A DNA stretch of 64,000 nt, taken from assembly GCF_014645015.1 (NCBI RefSeq), contig NZ_BMLC01000003.1, positions 59,109 to 123,108 on the forward strand, written 5' to 3'. The notes below the pieces were generated by a model. It worked only from the letters and a program-made list of their open reading frames with translations, searched no databases and had not been told where the DNA came from. Each line of letters starts with the position of its first letter. The stretch's first letter is position 1. This stretch comes from Salinibacterium xinjiangense (GTDB taxonomy: Bacteria > Actinomycetota > Actinomycetes > Actinomycetales > Microbacteriaceae). This document shows, piece after piece, positions 1 to 8,153 of this stretch. Both the position numbers and the translations under genes were made by a program.

Positions 1-104
1 CTGCACTGCGCGTCTGCACTGCGCGTCTGCACTGCGCGTCTGCACTGCGCGTCTGCACTGCGCGTCTGCACTGCGCGTCTGCACTGCGCGTCTGCACTGC
101 GCGT
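1..104. repeat. 13-bp minisatellite, 8 perfect copies
   Basis: Eight identical head-to-tail copies of CTGCACTGCGCGT run from the first base of the window, so the array may continue upstream. It ends 23 bases before the ftsY start. The unit is too short, and spacers are absent, so it is not a CRISPR array. It is probably a noncoding minisatellite in the gap before ftsY; whether it affects ftsY expression is unknown. Confidence 0.95.
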
Positions 105-127
105 CTGCCCAGCGATACCCTTGGAGC

Positions 128-997
128 ATGGCATCACCGTGGTCTCTCTCCAGCGCGCTCAAGGGCATGTTCGCGCGCCCCACCATCGACGACACCACAT
201 GGGATGACCTCGAAGACGCCCTCATCTCCGCCGACTTCGGGCCCGACATCACCGAATCGGTCATCGACGAGCTGCGCGCGAGCGTGGTGAAATACCGCAC
301 GACGGATCCCGTAGACCTCAAAAGGATGCTCCGCGAGACCCTCGAAGAACGCCTCGCGAAACTCGATCCGACGCTGCACCTCAGCAACCGTCCGGCGGTC
401 GTGCTGGTGGTCGGCGTCAACGGGGTCGGCAAGACGACGACGATCGGAAAGTTCGCGAAGTTCCTCACCAATTACGGTCGCACGGTCGTGGTCGGGGCGG
501 CGGACACCTTCAGGGCGGCCGCCGTCGAGCAGCTGGCAACGTGGGCCGAGCGTGGGGGAGCCGAGATCGTGCGCCCGCAGCAGCCGGGCCAGGATCCGGC
601 ATCCGTCGCCTTCCAGACCGTCGAGCGTGCCCAGCGGGAAGGCATCGAGATCGTGCTGATCGACACGGCGGGCCGGCTGCAGACCAAGAGTGGGCTGATG
701 GATGAGCTCGGCAAGATCCGCCGCGTCGTCGAGAAGCAGACCGAGATCGCCGAGGTACTGCTCGTGCTCGACGCCACGACCGGCCAGAACGGGCTCTCGC
801 AGGCCGAGGCGTTCATCCAGCACGCCGGAGTCACCGGGCTCGTGCTGACCAAGCTCGACGGTTCGGCCAAGGGCGGGTTCGTGCTCGCTGTGCAGGAGAA
901 GACCGGCATCCCGATCAAGCTGGTCGGCCAGGGTGAGGGAATCGGCGACCTGACGGGCTTCACGCCCCATGTCTTCGTGCAGGGGCTGGTCGGCTAA
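128..997 (+). CDS. ftsY: signal recognition particle receptor FtsY
   Basis: SRP receptor GTPase that docks ribosome-SRP complexes at the membrane during co-translational insertion. The 289-residue protein has the helical N domain (about residues 1-90) and the G domain: P-loop GVNGVGKTTT (96-105), DTFRAAAVEQL (126-136), DTAGRLQ (179-185), TKLD (241-244) and the closing GQGEGIGDLTGF. The long acidic A domain of enterobacterial FtsY is absent, as in short Gram-positive forms, so membrane contact must come from the N-terminal helices. Its stop codon overlaps that of the convergent carbonic anhydrase gene. The SRP partner ffh lies 0.6 kb downstream. Confidence 0.97.
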   Translation: MASPWSLSSALKGMFARPTIDDTTWDDLEDALISADFGPDITESVIDELRASVVKYRTTDPVDLKRMLRETLEERLAKLDPTLHLSNRPAVVLVVGVNGVGKTTTIGKFAKFLTNYGRTVVVGAADTFRAAAVEQLATWAERGGAEIVRPQQPGQDPASVAFQTVERAQREGIEIVLIDTAGRLQTKSGLMDELGKIRRVVEKQTEIAEVLLVLDATTGQNGLSQAEAFIQHAGVTGLVLTKLDGSAKGGFVLAVQEKTGIPIKLVGQGEGIGDLTGFTPHVFVQGLVG

Positions 998-1515
998 CCC
1001 TCCGAAGCGAGCCTGTGGCCGGCGCTGATGTCGAGGTAGTGACTCGCGTTGTCCCGGATGCTCGCCTTCTCGCCTTCGGTCAGCTCACGTCGCACCTTCG
1101 CAGGTACCCCCGCCACGAGCGACCCCGGCGGAACTACGGTGCCCTCGAGCACCACGGCACCGGCCGCCACGAGGGATCCTGTCCCGATCACTGCGCCGTT
1201 GAGCACCGTTGCGCCCATCCCGACCAGGCTGTCGTCTTCGACGGTGCAGCCGTGCAGGATCGCGCCGTGTCCGACGCTCACCCGGGCGCCCACGGAGGCC
1301 GGTTTCCCGGAATCGCAGTGAATGGTGACGTTGTCCTGGAGGTTGGTGTCGTCGCCGATCGTGATCGAGTCGACGTCGGCGCGCAGCACGGCACCGTAAA
1401 ACACGCTCGCGCGCTCGCCCAGCGTGACCCGGCCGATGAGGGTCGCATTGGGCGCGACCCACGCGGAATCTGCGATGGTGGGCGACATTCCGGCATACGC
1501 AACGATGAGAGCCAT
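994..1515 (-). CDS. gamma carbonic anhydrase family protein
   Basis: A 173-residue left-handed beta-helix protein made of hexapeptide repeats (for example NATLIGRVTLGERASV). The three histidines expected as metal ligands in gamma-class carbonic anhydrases are present: one in TIHCDSG and two in VGHGAILHGC. The family hydrates CO2 or acts as an uncharacterised acyltransferase-like trimer; actual activity cannot be read from sequence. The start follows a TAGCCT box by 6 nt, suggesting a leaderless message. The gene is convergent with ftsY and divergent from ffh. Confidence 0.88.
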   Translation of the reverse strand: MALIVAYAGMSPTIADSAWVAPNATLIGRVTLGERASVFYGAVLRADVDSITIGDDTNLQDNVTIHCDSGKPASVGARVSVGHGAILHGCTVEDDSLVGMGATVLNGAVIGTGSLVAAGAVVLEGTVVPPGSLVAGVPAKVRRELTEGEKASIRDNASHYLDISAGHRLASEG

Positions 1516-1521
1516 GGATTC

Positions 1522-1527
1522 AGGCTA
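1522..1527 (-). promoter_or_regulatory. -10 box, leaderless promoter of gamma carbonic anhydrase
   Basis: On the minus strand TAGCCT lies 6 nt before the ATG at 1515, and no Shine-Dalgarno sequence is present. This is the spacing of leaderless actinobacterial promoters, with transcription expected to begin at or next to the start codon. Confidence 0.5.
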
Positions 1528-1557
1528 GCGGGTGAGATCTCCGCGCTGGCGAGCAGT

Positions 1558-1563
1558 TAAACT
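1558..1563 (+). promoter_or_regulatory. -10 box, probable leaderless promoter of ffh
   Basis: TAAACT ends 9 nt before the ffh ATG; no ribosome-binding site lies between them. Confidence 0.45.
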
Positions 1564-1572
1564 GGCCTCACC

Positions 1573-3117
1573 ATGGCACTTTTTGGAAACCTCACTGATC
1601 GCCTCGCCGATACGTTCAAAAACCTGCGCGGCAAGGGCAAACTCAGCCCCGCAGATATCGATGGCACCGTGCGGGAGATCCGGCGCGCCCTGCTCGAGGC
1701 CGACGTGGCGCTCGAAGTCGTCAAGGACTTCACCGGGCGCGTGCGTGATCGTGCACTCGGCGATGAGGTCTCAAAGTCCCTGAACCCGGCCCAGCAGGTC
1801 GTGCAGATCGTCAACGACGAGCTCGTGGCGATCCTCGGGGGCGAGGCCCGTCGAATCCAGTTCGCCAAGACCGGGCCGACCGTCATTATGCTCGCCGGCC
1901 TCCAGGGCGCAGGTAAGACCACGCTCGCCGGCAAGCTCGCGAAGTGGCTCAAGTCAGAGGGCCACACCCCCATGCTGGTCGCGGCCGACCTCCAGCGACC
2001 CAACGCCGTCACGCAGCTTCAGGTCGTGGGTGAGCAGGCCGGGGTGGCCGTGTACGCACCCGAGCCCGGCAATGGCAAGGGCGACCCGGTGAGGGTAGCC
2101 AAAGACGCGATCAAGGAAGCTAATCGCAAGCAGTACGACGTGGTCATCGTCGACACCGCGGGTCGACTCGGTATCGACACCGAAATGATGAAGCAGGCTG
2201 CCAACATCCGCAAGGCTGTCGATCCTGACGAGGTGCTCTTCGTCATCGACGCGATGATCGGACAGGATGCCGTCACCACAGCTCGCGCCTTCCAGGACGG
2301 CGTCGATTTCACGGGTGTCGTGCTCTCCAAGCTCGACGGCGACACCAGGGGTGGAGCAGCACTCTCCGTCGCGAGTGTGACAGGACGCCCGATCCTGTTC
2401 GCGAGCACGGGTGAGTCGCTCGACGACTTCGAGCCGTTCTACCCGGATCGCATGGCGAGCCGCATCCTCGACCTCGGTGACATCCTCACCCTCATCGAGC
2501 AGGCGCAGAAGAACTTCGACGAAGAAGAGTCGCTCAAGATCGCCGAGAAGTTCGCGACAGACACTTTCACCCTCGAAGACTTTCTCGTGCAGATGCAGCA
2601 GCTCAAGAACATGGGCTCCATCAAGAACATGCTCGGCATGCTGCCGGGCGCGAAGGGCATGCGCGAGCAGCTCGAGAACTTCGACGAATCCGAGATCACG
2701 CGCACCGAGGCGATCATCCAGTCGATGACCCTGCAGGAACGGCGCGTTCCCAAGCTGCTGAATGGATCCCGTCGCGTGCGCATCGCTCGCGGGTCGGGAA
2801 CCACCGTCACCGAGGTCAACGGCCTCGTCAACCGCTTCGAGCAGGCGGCCAAGATGATGAAGACCGTGGCCCGTGGTGGAACGCCGCAGATTCCAGGCAT
2901 GGGCCCGATCCCCGGGCAGAAGTTCGGATCGTCGAAGCAGCAGCCCAAGAAGAAGGGTTCGAAGTCGGGTAACCCTGCCAAGCGAGCAGCGGAGAACGCT
3001 GCCCTGGCTGCGCCGAAGCCGACGGCTGCGGCCGGATCGGGGTTCGGTCTCGGCTCCACGCCGGGCGGCCCCTCCGAAGAAGAACTCGCCAGCCTGCAGA
3101 AGTTTCTCGGCCGCTGA
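1573..3117 (+). CDS. ffh: signal recognition particle protein Ffh (SRP54)
   Basis: GTPase and RNA-binding subunit of the signal recognition particle; it binds 4.5S RNA and signal peptides and pairs with FtsY. At 514 residues it has the N domain, the G domain (LAGLQGAGKTTLAGK near 107-121, DTAGRLGID, SKLDGDTRGGA) and a methionine-rich M domain with LVQMQQLKNMGSIKNMLGML and the RNA-binding region RRVRIARGSGT. The C-terminus is a Lys/Pro/Gly/Ala-rich tail of about 70 residues typical of actinobacteria. The 4.5S RNA gene was not found in this window. It is transcribed alone, about 0.6 kb after ftsY. Confidence 0.98.
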   Translation: MALFGNLTDRLADTFKNLRGKGKLSPADIDGTVREIRRALLEADVALEVVKDFTGRVRDRALGDEVSKSLNPAQQVVQIVNDELVAILGGEARRIQFAKTGPTVIMLAGLQGAGKTTLAGKLAKWLKSEGHTPMLVAADLQRPNAVTQLQVVGEQAGVAVYAPEPGNGKGDPVRVAKDAIKEANRKQYDVVIVDTAGRLGIDTEMMKQAANIRKAVDPDEVLFVIDAMIGQDAVTTARAFQDGVDFTGVVLSKLDGDTRGGAALSVASVTGRPILFASTGESLDDFEPFYPDRMASRILDLGDILTLIEQAQKNFDEEESLKIAEKFATDTFTLEDFLVQMQQLKNMGSIKNMLGMLPGAKGMREQLENFDESEITRTEAIIQSMTLQERRVPKLLNGSRRVRIARGSGTTVTEVNGLVNRFEQAAKMMKTVARGGTPQIPGMGPIPGQKFGSSKQQPKKKGSKSGNPAKRAAENAALAAPKPTAAAGSGFGLGSTPGGPSEEELASLQKFLGR

Positions 3118-3122
3118 TCATC

Positions 3123-3173
3123 CTGGTGTGAGGGCTGGCCTCGTGTGAGGGCCGGCCTGGTGTGAGGGCCGTC
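3123..3173. repeat. 17-bp minisatellite, 3 copies
   Basis: Three adjacent 17-bp copies of consensus CTGGTGTGAGGGCCGGC start 5 nt after the ffh stop codon, with one to three differences between copies. Noncoding; it fills most of the ffh to LLM-oxidoreductase gap. Confidence 0.85.
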
Positions 3174-3191
3174 ACAGCCTGGAGGCCGTCG

Positions 3192-3197
3192 TAGTCT
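3192..3197 (+). promoter_or_regulatory. -10 box, leaderless promoter of LLM oxidoreductase
   Basis: TAGTCT ends 6 nt before the ATG at 3204, without a Shine-Dalgarno sequence. Confidence 0.5.
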
Positions 3198-3203
3198 GAA
3201 CCT

Positions 3204-3998
3204 ATGACGACACGAACGATCAGACTGGGCGTCCAGGTCCAGCCGCAGCACGCCGATTACGCCACGATCCGCGCTGCTGTGCAGGAGCTCGAGCAGCTCG
3301 GCGTCGACATCCTGTTCAACTGGGATCACTTCTTTCCGCTCACCGGCGAACCGGACGGCCTGCATTTCGAGGCCTGGACCGAGCTGGCCTCGTGGGCCGA
3401 GCTGACCAGCCGCGTCGAGTTCGGCACCCTCGTCAACTGCAACAGCTACCGCAACGCCGACCTGCAGGCCGACATGGCCCGCACCATCGACCACATCAGC
3501 GCGGGAGCCACCGGCACCGGCCGCTTCATTTTCGGTACGGGATCGGGTTGGTTCGAGCGCGACTATGACGAGTACGGCTTCGAGTTCGGCACGGCCGGGC
3601 AGCGGCTGGATGCCCTGGCCGAGGCCCTGCCCAGGATCGAGCAGCGCTGGGCGAAGCTCAACCCCGCCCCAACCCGCACGATCCCCGTGCTCATCGGCGG
3701 TGGCGGCGAGAAGAAAACCCTCAGGATTGTGGCGCAGCACGCTGACATCTGGCACAGCTTCGCCGCCCCGGACGTCCTCGAACGCAAGCTCGCCATCCTG
3801 GCAGAGCATGGCGCCGCCGTCGGCCGCGATGTCAGCGAGATAGAGATCTCGAACGAACTCCGCGGCCGGGCCGAAGCCGATGCCGACGCACTGCTTGCGC
3901 ACGGTGTGACATTGTTCACGCTCGGGATCACCGGGCCCGACTATGACTTCTCCGAGGTCAAGCGCTGGCTCGCCTGGCGCGACGCCCAGAACGGCTGA
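3204..3998 (+). CDS. LLM class F420-dependent oxidoreductase
   Basis: A 264-residue luciferase-like monooxygenase-fold (TIM-barrel) protein. Recognisable stretches are GVQVQPQHADY at the N-terminus, the NWDHFFPL strand, FIFGTGSGWFERDY and IPVLIGGGGEKKTLRI, the last two typical of the F420-binding actinobacterial LLM group. Substrate unknown; such enzymes transfer hydride to or from coenzyme F420 in the cytoplasm. It is a single gene closed by a strong bidirectional hairpin shared with the convergent peroxiredoxin-like gene. FMN dependence cannot be fully excluded from sequence alone. Confidence 0.85.
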   Translation: MTTRTIRLGVQVQPQHADYATIRAAVQELEQLGVDILFNWDHFFPLTGEPDGLHFEAWTELASWAELTSRVEFGTLVNCNSYRNADLQADMARTIDHISAGATGTGRFIFGTGSGWFERDYDEYGFEFGTAGQRLDALAEALPRIEQRWAKLNPAPTRTIPVLIGGGGEKKTLRIVAQHADIWHSFAAPDVLERKLAILAEHGAAVGRDVSEIEISNELRGRAEADADALLAHGVTLFTLGITGPDYDFSEVKRWLAWRDAQNG

Positions 3999-4044
3999 GC
4001 CGGCCGCGAGAGCCGGTTCCGATTGCCGATCGCGAGAGTGGTTT

Positions 4045-4109
4045 ACGAGCGGCGATCACGAGCGCCAGTCGCGAGCGCCAGTCGCGAAAGCCAGTCGCGA
4101 AAGCCGATC
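4045..4109. repeat. 13-bp minisatellite, 5 degenerate copies
   Basis: Five consecutive 13-bp units of the type GCGAGCGCCAGTC (variants ACGAGCGGCGATC, GCGAAAGCCAGTC, GCGAAAGCCGATC) lie between the LLM gene and the terminator hairpin at 4112. Same unit length as, but different sequence from, the array at 1-104. Noncoding. Confidence 0.85.
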
Positions 4110-4111
4110 AG

Positions 4112-4144
4112 GAGATGCTGCCCGGGAGTCCCGGGCAGCATCTC
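4112..4144. terminator. bidirectional hairpin terminator
   Basis: Perfect inverted repeat with 15-bp arms GAGATGCTGCCCGGG / CCCGGGCAGCATCTC and a 3-nt loop, placed between the convergent LLM oxidoreductase and peroxiredoxin-like genes. There is no clear U-tract, as often seen in actinobacteria. Confidence 0.85.
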
Positions 4145-4148
4145 TCCG

Positions 4149-4817
4149 TTAGAGCGCCTCGACGGCTTCCAGGATGACCGGCACCTCGGTGCGCCTCGTG
4201 TAGTCGACGTGGACGTCGGCGAAGGTGACGACTCCGTCGGCCCCGATGACGAGCACCGTCGGGAAGGGGATGGCAGCCGTGGCGTCAGCGTTGCTGTCTG
4301 CGACGGCGAAACCGAGCTGCCCGTGAGCATCCTGGGCTCCGGCACTGGGTGCCGTGACGATGCCGAATGTGCTGGCGAGGGCATTGCCAGGATCGGAGAA
4401 CACGCTGAAGGAAAGGTCGTCCTTGAGGATCGCGGCTTCGGTTCCGGCGGGCGTCTGCGGGCTGATGGCGATGAGTCGGACGCCGCGCCCGGCGAGCACC
4501 GGTGCGAGGTTCTCGTTGTAGTGCTTGAGGGTGATGTTGCAGTAGGGGCACCACGCGCCCCGGTAGAAGACCAGGACGGCGGGGGAACCGGCGAGCTCGT
4601 CCGACAGGCTGACGGTGGTTCCGTCGGCACGCAGCAGGGTTGCCTCCGGAAGGGTGTCGCCGGGGGAGACGACCGTGGCCGGGAGGCCTGCAGTCACGAG
4701 GTCCTGCTGCTCGAGCGCGAACACCTCGGCCAGCGCGGGCCCCACGGCCTCGTTGAAGCCTGTGTTGAATTCGGTCACGCTCGACTGGATGCTCGTGACG
4801 CTTTGGGTGCTGCTCAT
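4149..4817 (-). CDS. peroxiredoxin-like AhpC/TSA family protein
   Basis: A 222-residue thioredoxin-fold protein with the redox motif FYRGAWCPYCNITL, i.e. a CxxC-type (WCPYC) peroxiredoxin-like subgroup rather than a classical 2-Cys AhpC (which has TxxC). A helical N-terminal extension of about 55 residues precedes the fold. It probably reduces peroxides or acts as a thiol oxidoreductase in the cytoplasm; no signal peptide is seen. Start ATG has a good ribosome-binding site (GAGGAGG). It stands alone. Confidence 0.85.
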   Translation of the reverse strand: MSSTQSVTSIQSSVTEFNTGFNEAVGPALAEVFALEQQDLVTAGLPATVVSPGDTLPEATLLRADGTTVSLSDELAGSPAVLVFYRGAWCPYCNITLKHYNENLAPVLAGRGVRLIAISPQTPAGTEAAILKDDLSFSVFSDPGNALASTFGIVTAPSAGAQDAHGQLGFAVADSNADATAAIPFPTVLVIGADGVVTFADVHVDYTRRTEVPVILEAVEAL

Positions 4818-4985
4818 GGCGGTGCCTCCTCGGTATGGTGTGCTCTGAACTTATGCACTTTCCCCGAGAGGATGGCTGGGAGCGCGTAACGAAGCGTCAT
4901 AGTGAAAATTGCGCAGACTTCGTCGACTTCCCGCCATCCTCTCGCCATCCTCCCGCCGGTCGCGTTCGAGGCCGGTCGTGGTCGT

Positions 4986-4991
4986 TAGCCT
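4986..4991 (+). promoter_or_regulatory. -10 box, leaderless promoter of EamA exporter
   Basis: TAGCCT ends 6 nt before the GTG start at 4998, with no ribosome-binding site between. Confidence 0.45.
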
Positions 4992-4997
4992 GTCGAG

Positions 4998-5939
4998 GTG
5001 AGCATCGATAGCATCGCCGAGGGTCCCGGTCGCCGCGTGGTTCTGGCCATGGTGGTGACGGTGCTCGCCTGGGCCAGCGCGTTCATCGTGATCAGGGGCA
5101 CCGGCGAGTTCATCTCCGGCGGTGCGCTTGCGCTCGGACGACTCGTGGTTGGGGCCATCGTGCTCGGCATCATCGCGCTCGCGGGCGGTGCATGGGTGCG
5201 GCCGACGAGTCGCGAATGGCTGCTGATGGCTGGATTCGGTGTGCTGTGGTTCGGCGGATACAACGTCGCCCTCAATATCGCCGAGCAAACCCTCGACGCT
5301 GGCACCACGGCGATGATCGTCGGCATCGGGCCCGTGCTGATGGCGCTCGGCGCTGGCGTCTTCCTGGGGGAGGGCATCCCGAAGTGGCTGGCCGTCGGAG
5401 CCGGTGTCGCCCTGTTCGGCGTCATCCTGATCGGCATCGGTTCTGGCGCATCGCGTGTCGGTGACGGCAGCGGCATCATCTGGTGCCTCGCCGCAGCGCT
5501 GGCGTACACGGTCGGAGTGCTGCTGCAAAAGCCCGCACTGAGGCGACTTCCCCACACCCAGGTCACGTGGCTGGGGTGCGTGATCGGCATGGTGGCCTGC
5601 CTGCCGTTCTCCGCAGACTTGCTTCGTGAGGCGATGGATGCCCCGGCCAGCGCCATCCTCGGCGTGATCTATCTCGGTGCCGTGCCGACCGCGCTTGCAT
5701 TCACGACCTGGGCCTACGCACTCTCGAGGATGCCCGCCGGCCAACTGGGAATTACCACCTACCTCGTGCCCCCGATCGTGATCGTGCTCGGCCTGGTCGT
5801 GCTGGGCGAGGTGCCGGCGGCACTCGCGGTGGTGGGCGGGGCTGTCTGTCTCGTGGGGGTCGCGTTGTCCCGCCGGCGCCCGCGTACACCGCCTGCTGTA
5901 CTGCTCGGTACCGGTCCGGGCAAAACCGTGGCAGAATAG
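4998..5939 (+). CDS. EamA/DMT family transporter
   Basis: A 313-residue membrane protein with about ten hydrophobic helices arranged as two EamA repeats, for example VVLAMVVTVLAWASAFIVIR at the N-terminus and PTALAFTTWAYALSRM in the second repeat. Drug/metabolite transporter superfamily members export amino acids or small metabolites; the substrate is not predictable. GTG start, probably leaderless. It is followed by a 146-nt gap to rpsP, so it is likely a separate unit. A second, unrelated EamA gene lies at 55045. Confidence 0.9.
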   Translation: MSIDSIAEGPGRRVVLAMVVTVLAWASAFIVIRGTGEFISGGALALGRLVVGAIVLGIIALAGGAWVRPTSREWLLMAGFGVLWFGGYNVALNIAEQTLDAGTTAMIVGIGPVLMALGAGVFLGEGIPKWLAVGAGVALFGVILIGIGSGASRVGDGSGIIWCLAAALAYTVGVLLQKPALRRLPHTQVTWLGCVIGMVACLPFSADLLREAMDAPASAILGVIYLGAVPTALAFTTWAYALSRMPAGQLGITTYLVPPIVIVLGLVVLGEVPAALAVVGGAVCLVGVALSRRRPRTPPAVLLGTGPGKTVAE

Positions 5940-6085
5940 CGAGTCGAGTCCTTCGCAGCCCGACCCTCTAATCAGGCGCGAGTGGAATCCATCAGAGCTT
6001 TTGTGCCGAGTGTGCCCCCACGCTCACGGCTAGCGGTTCGCCACCAAAACCAACTCTTCAAGAGTTACACACCAACAGGAGCATT

Positions 6086-6547
6086 GTGGCCGTCAAAATT
6101 CGTCTCAAGCGCATGGGTAAGATCCGCGCGCCGTACTACCGCATCGTCGTCGCCGACTCACGCAACAAGCGCGACGGTCGCTCGATCGAGGAGATCGGCA
6201 AGTATCACCCCACCGAGGAGCCGTCGTTCATCGAGGTCAACTCAGAGCGCGCCCAGTACTGGTTGGGTGTCGGCGCACAGCCGAGCCCGCAGGTCGAGGC
6301 CATCCTGAAGCTCACCGGCGACTGGGGAATCTTCAAGGGCGACAAGAACGCCGTCAGCACCGTGAAGACCAAGGAAGCCAAAGAAGCTTTCCAGGCCGAC
6401 GAGAAGAAGAAGCCGGTCCTCAAGCCCAAGGCCGAGAAGCCTGCTGAAAAGCCCGCCGAGGCTCCCGTCGACGCTGACGCGTCCGCTGCCGTGGCCACCG
6501 AGGCGCCCGCCGCCGAGGAAGCCGCAGCAAACGCCGACAAGGCGTAG
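6086..6547 (+). CDS. rpsP: 30S ribosomal protein S16
   Basis: Small-subunit ribosomal protein. The conserved core [20 protein letters not shown] and [16 protein letters not shown] is followed by an extended Lys/Ala/Glu/Pro-rich tail (about residues 100-153) common in actinobacteria; typical S16 is about 80-90 residues. GTG start with upstream CAGGAG. A short palindrome at 6052-6066 (AACTCTT C AAGAGTT) precedes the ribosome-binding site. First gene of the rpsP-khpA-rimM-trmD operon. Confidence 0.98.
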   Translation: MAVKIRLKRMGKIRAPYYRIVVADSRNKRDGRSIEEIGKYHPTEEPSFIEVNSERAQYWLGVGAQPSPQVEAILKLTGDWGIFKGDKNAVSTVKTKEAKEAFQADEKKKPVLKPKAEKPAEKPAEAPVDADASAAVATEAPAAEEAAANADKA

Positions 6548-6550
6548 CCC

Positions 6551-6787
6551 ATGCTCGCGCCTGCTCTCGAACACCTGGTCAAGGGGATCGTCGATCACCC
6601 CGACCAGGTCCAGGTCGTCGCAAAAAGCTCGCAGCGCGGTGATGTCCTCGAGGTGCGCGTGCACCCCGAAGACCTCGGCCGTGTCATCGGGCGCGCAGGC
6701 CGTACCGCGAAGGCGCTACGCACCCTGATCTCGGCTCTCGCCGATGGCCAGCGCGTGCGCGTCGACGTGGTCGACACCGACGCTTAG
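6551..6787 (+). CDS. khpA: KH-domain RNA-binding protein KhpA
   Basis: A 78-residue single KH domain protein. The GxxG loop is in RVIGRAGRTAKALRTL. In other bacteria KhpA binds RNA, often with KhpB, and affects cell division and envelope homeostasis. It starts 3 nt after the rpsP stop, and the order rpsP-khpA-rimM-trmD is the classic Gram-positive arrangement. Confidence 0.95.
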   Translation: MLAPALEHLVKGIVDHPDQVQVVAKSSQRGDVLEVRVHPEDLGRVIGRAGRTAKALRTLISALADGQRVRVDVVDTDA

Positions 6788-6796
6788 ACAGTCACG

Positions 6797-7459
6797 GTGT
6801 CAGAGCACAAGGTCGCCCCAGCGAAATCCACGACGTCGAAAGACGGCGAGGTGCAGGGTTCGGGTGCCGAACAGGCGATCCCGAAGCCGAGCAAATCGCA
6901 ATTGAGGGTGGGGCGCCTGACCAAGGCGCACGGCCTCAAAGGCGCCATCAAGGTCGAGCTCTACACGGATGCCCCGGAACGACGTTTCGTTCCGGGCGCC
7001 GTGTTCTCCCTGCAGGTGCCGACCAGTTCAGACTGGCACGGCAAAACTCTCGAGCTCATCGAGCTCAAGTTCTATAACGCCCAGCCCGTCGCTTTCTTCG
7101 CTGGCGTGCTCGACCGTTCGACGGCCGAGACTCTCATCAAGGCCATCCTCTGGATCGAACACGATCCGGCAGAGAAATCCGACGAAGAGGATGCGTGGTT
7201 CGACCACCAGCTCATCGGGCTCGCCGTGATGCGAGATGGCGCAAAGGTCGGCACGATCTCACAGATCGACCACTTCCCGGCCCAGGACCTGATCACCGTC
7301 GACACTCCGACCGGCGATGTGCTCGTCCCGTTCGTCAAGGCGATTGTCGCCTCGGTCGACATCGAGGCTGGCACCATGACCGTCACGCCTCCACTGGGGT
7401 TGTTCGAGGAGATCGCGGACGACGTGCCCGATGAGGCCGAGTCCACCACCGGAAACTAG
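6797..7459 (+). CDS. rimM: ribosome maturation factor RimM
   Basis: Assists late maturation of the 30S head, binding S19. The conserved start [20 protein letters not shown] begins at about residue 36, so the GTG at 6797 gives an unusual polar N-terminal extension of about 35 residues. The PRC-barrel C-terminal part includes [14 protein letters not shown] and [11 protein letters not shown]. The gene starts 9 nt after khpA and ends 2 nt before trmD. The true start could be downstream, but no better start with a ribosome-binding site was seen. Confidence 0.93.
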   Translation: MSEHKVAPAKSTTSKDGEVQGSGAEQAIPKPSKSQLRVGRLTKAHGLKGAIKVELYTDAPERRFVPGAVFSLQVPTSSDWHGKTLELIELKFYNAQPVAFFAGVLDRSTAETLIKAILWIEHDPAEKSDEEDAWFDHQLIGLAVMRDGAKVGTISQIDHFPAQDLITVDTPTGDVLVPFVKAIVASVDIEAGTMTVTPPLGLFEEIADDVPDEAESTTGN

Positions 7460-7461
7460 CC

Positions 7462-8139
7462 GTGAAGATCGACATCGTCACGATCTTCCCGGAATTCTTC
7501 GGGGTACTCGATGTCTCCCTGCTCGGCAGGGCACGCCAGTCCGGGCTGATCGACGTCGACGTGCACAACCTGCGTGACTTCACCCACGACAGGCATCGCA
7601 CGGTGGATGACACACCCTACGGCGGGGGCGCCGGCATGGTGATGCGACCCGAGCCGTGGGGGGAGGCGCTCGATTCCGTCGTGGTCGAGTCATCCGTCGT
7701 CATCTTCCCCTCACCAGCAGGCGAGGTGTTCACCCAGGCCACGGCGCGTCAGCTCGCCCTGGAGCCCAGGCTGGTGTTCGGCTGCGGCCGGTACGAAGGA
7801 ATCGACCAGCGAGTGATCGACTCCACGAGGTCGAGAGCTCGCGTCCGTGAGATCAGCCTCGGTGACTACGTGTTGAACGGCGGTGAGGTAGCCGTCATGG
7901 CGATGATCGAGGCCGTCGGTCGACTCGTGCCCGGGGTGATCGGCAACGCCGCGAGCCTCGACGAGGAGAGCCACGAGGGTGGGCTCCTCGAATACCCGAG
8001 CTACACGAAGCCCGCGCGGTGGCGCGACCTCGATGTGCCGCCGGTGCTTCTCAGCGGCAACCACGGGGCGATCGCAGCATGGCGGCTCGAGCAGCAACTC
8101 GAGAGAACCCGTCGGGTTAGACCAGACCTGCTGTCGTAG
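7462..8139 (+). CDS. trmD: tRNA (guanine(37)-N1)-methyltransferase TrmD
   Basis: SPOUT-class methyltransferase making m1G37 in tRNAs and preventing +1 frameshifts. Recognised by [13 protein letters not shown], the trefoil-knot motifs [29 protein letters not shown] and [15 protein letters not shown], and the closing [13 protein letters not shown]. Size 225 residues is normal. Last gene of the rpsP operon; convergent with map. Confidence 0.98.
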   Translation: MKIDIVTIFPEFFGVLDVSLLGRARQSGLIDVDVHNLRDFTHDRHRTVDDTPYGGGAGMVMRPEPWGEALDSVVVESSVVIFPSPAGEVFTQATARQLALEPRLVFGCGRYEGIDQRVIDSTRSRARVREISLGDYVLNGGEVAVMAMIEAVGRLVPGVIGNAASLDEESHEGGLLEYPSYTKPARWRDLDVPPVLLSGNHGAIAAWRLEQQLERTRRVRPDLLS

Positions 8140-8153
8140 CCGTCCAGCTGTCG

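Noticed and set aside
1-104. CRISPR-like repeat array
   Set aside because: Units are 13 bp and directly adjacent, with no spacers; no cas genes in the window.
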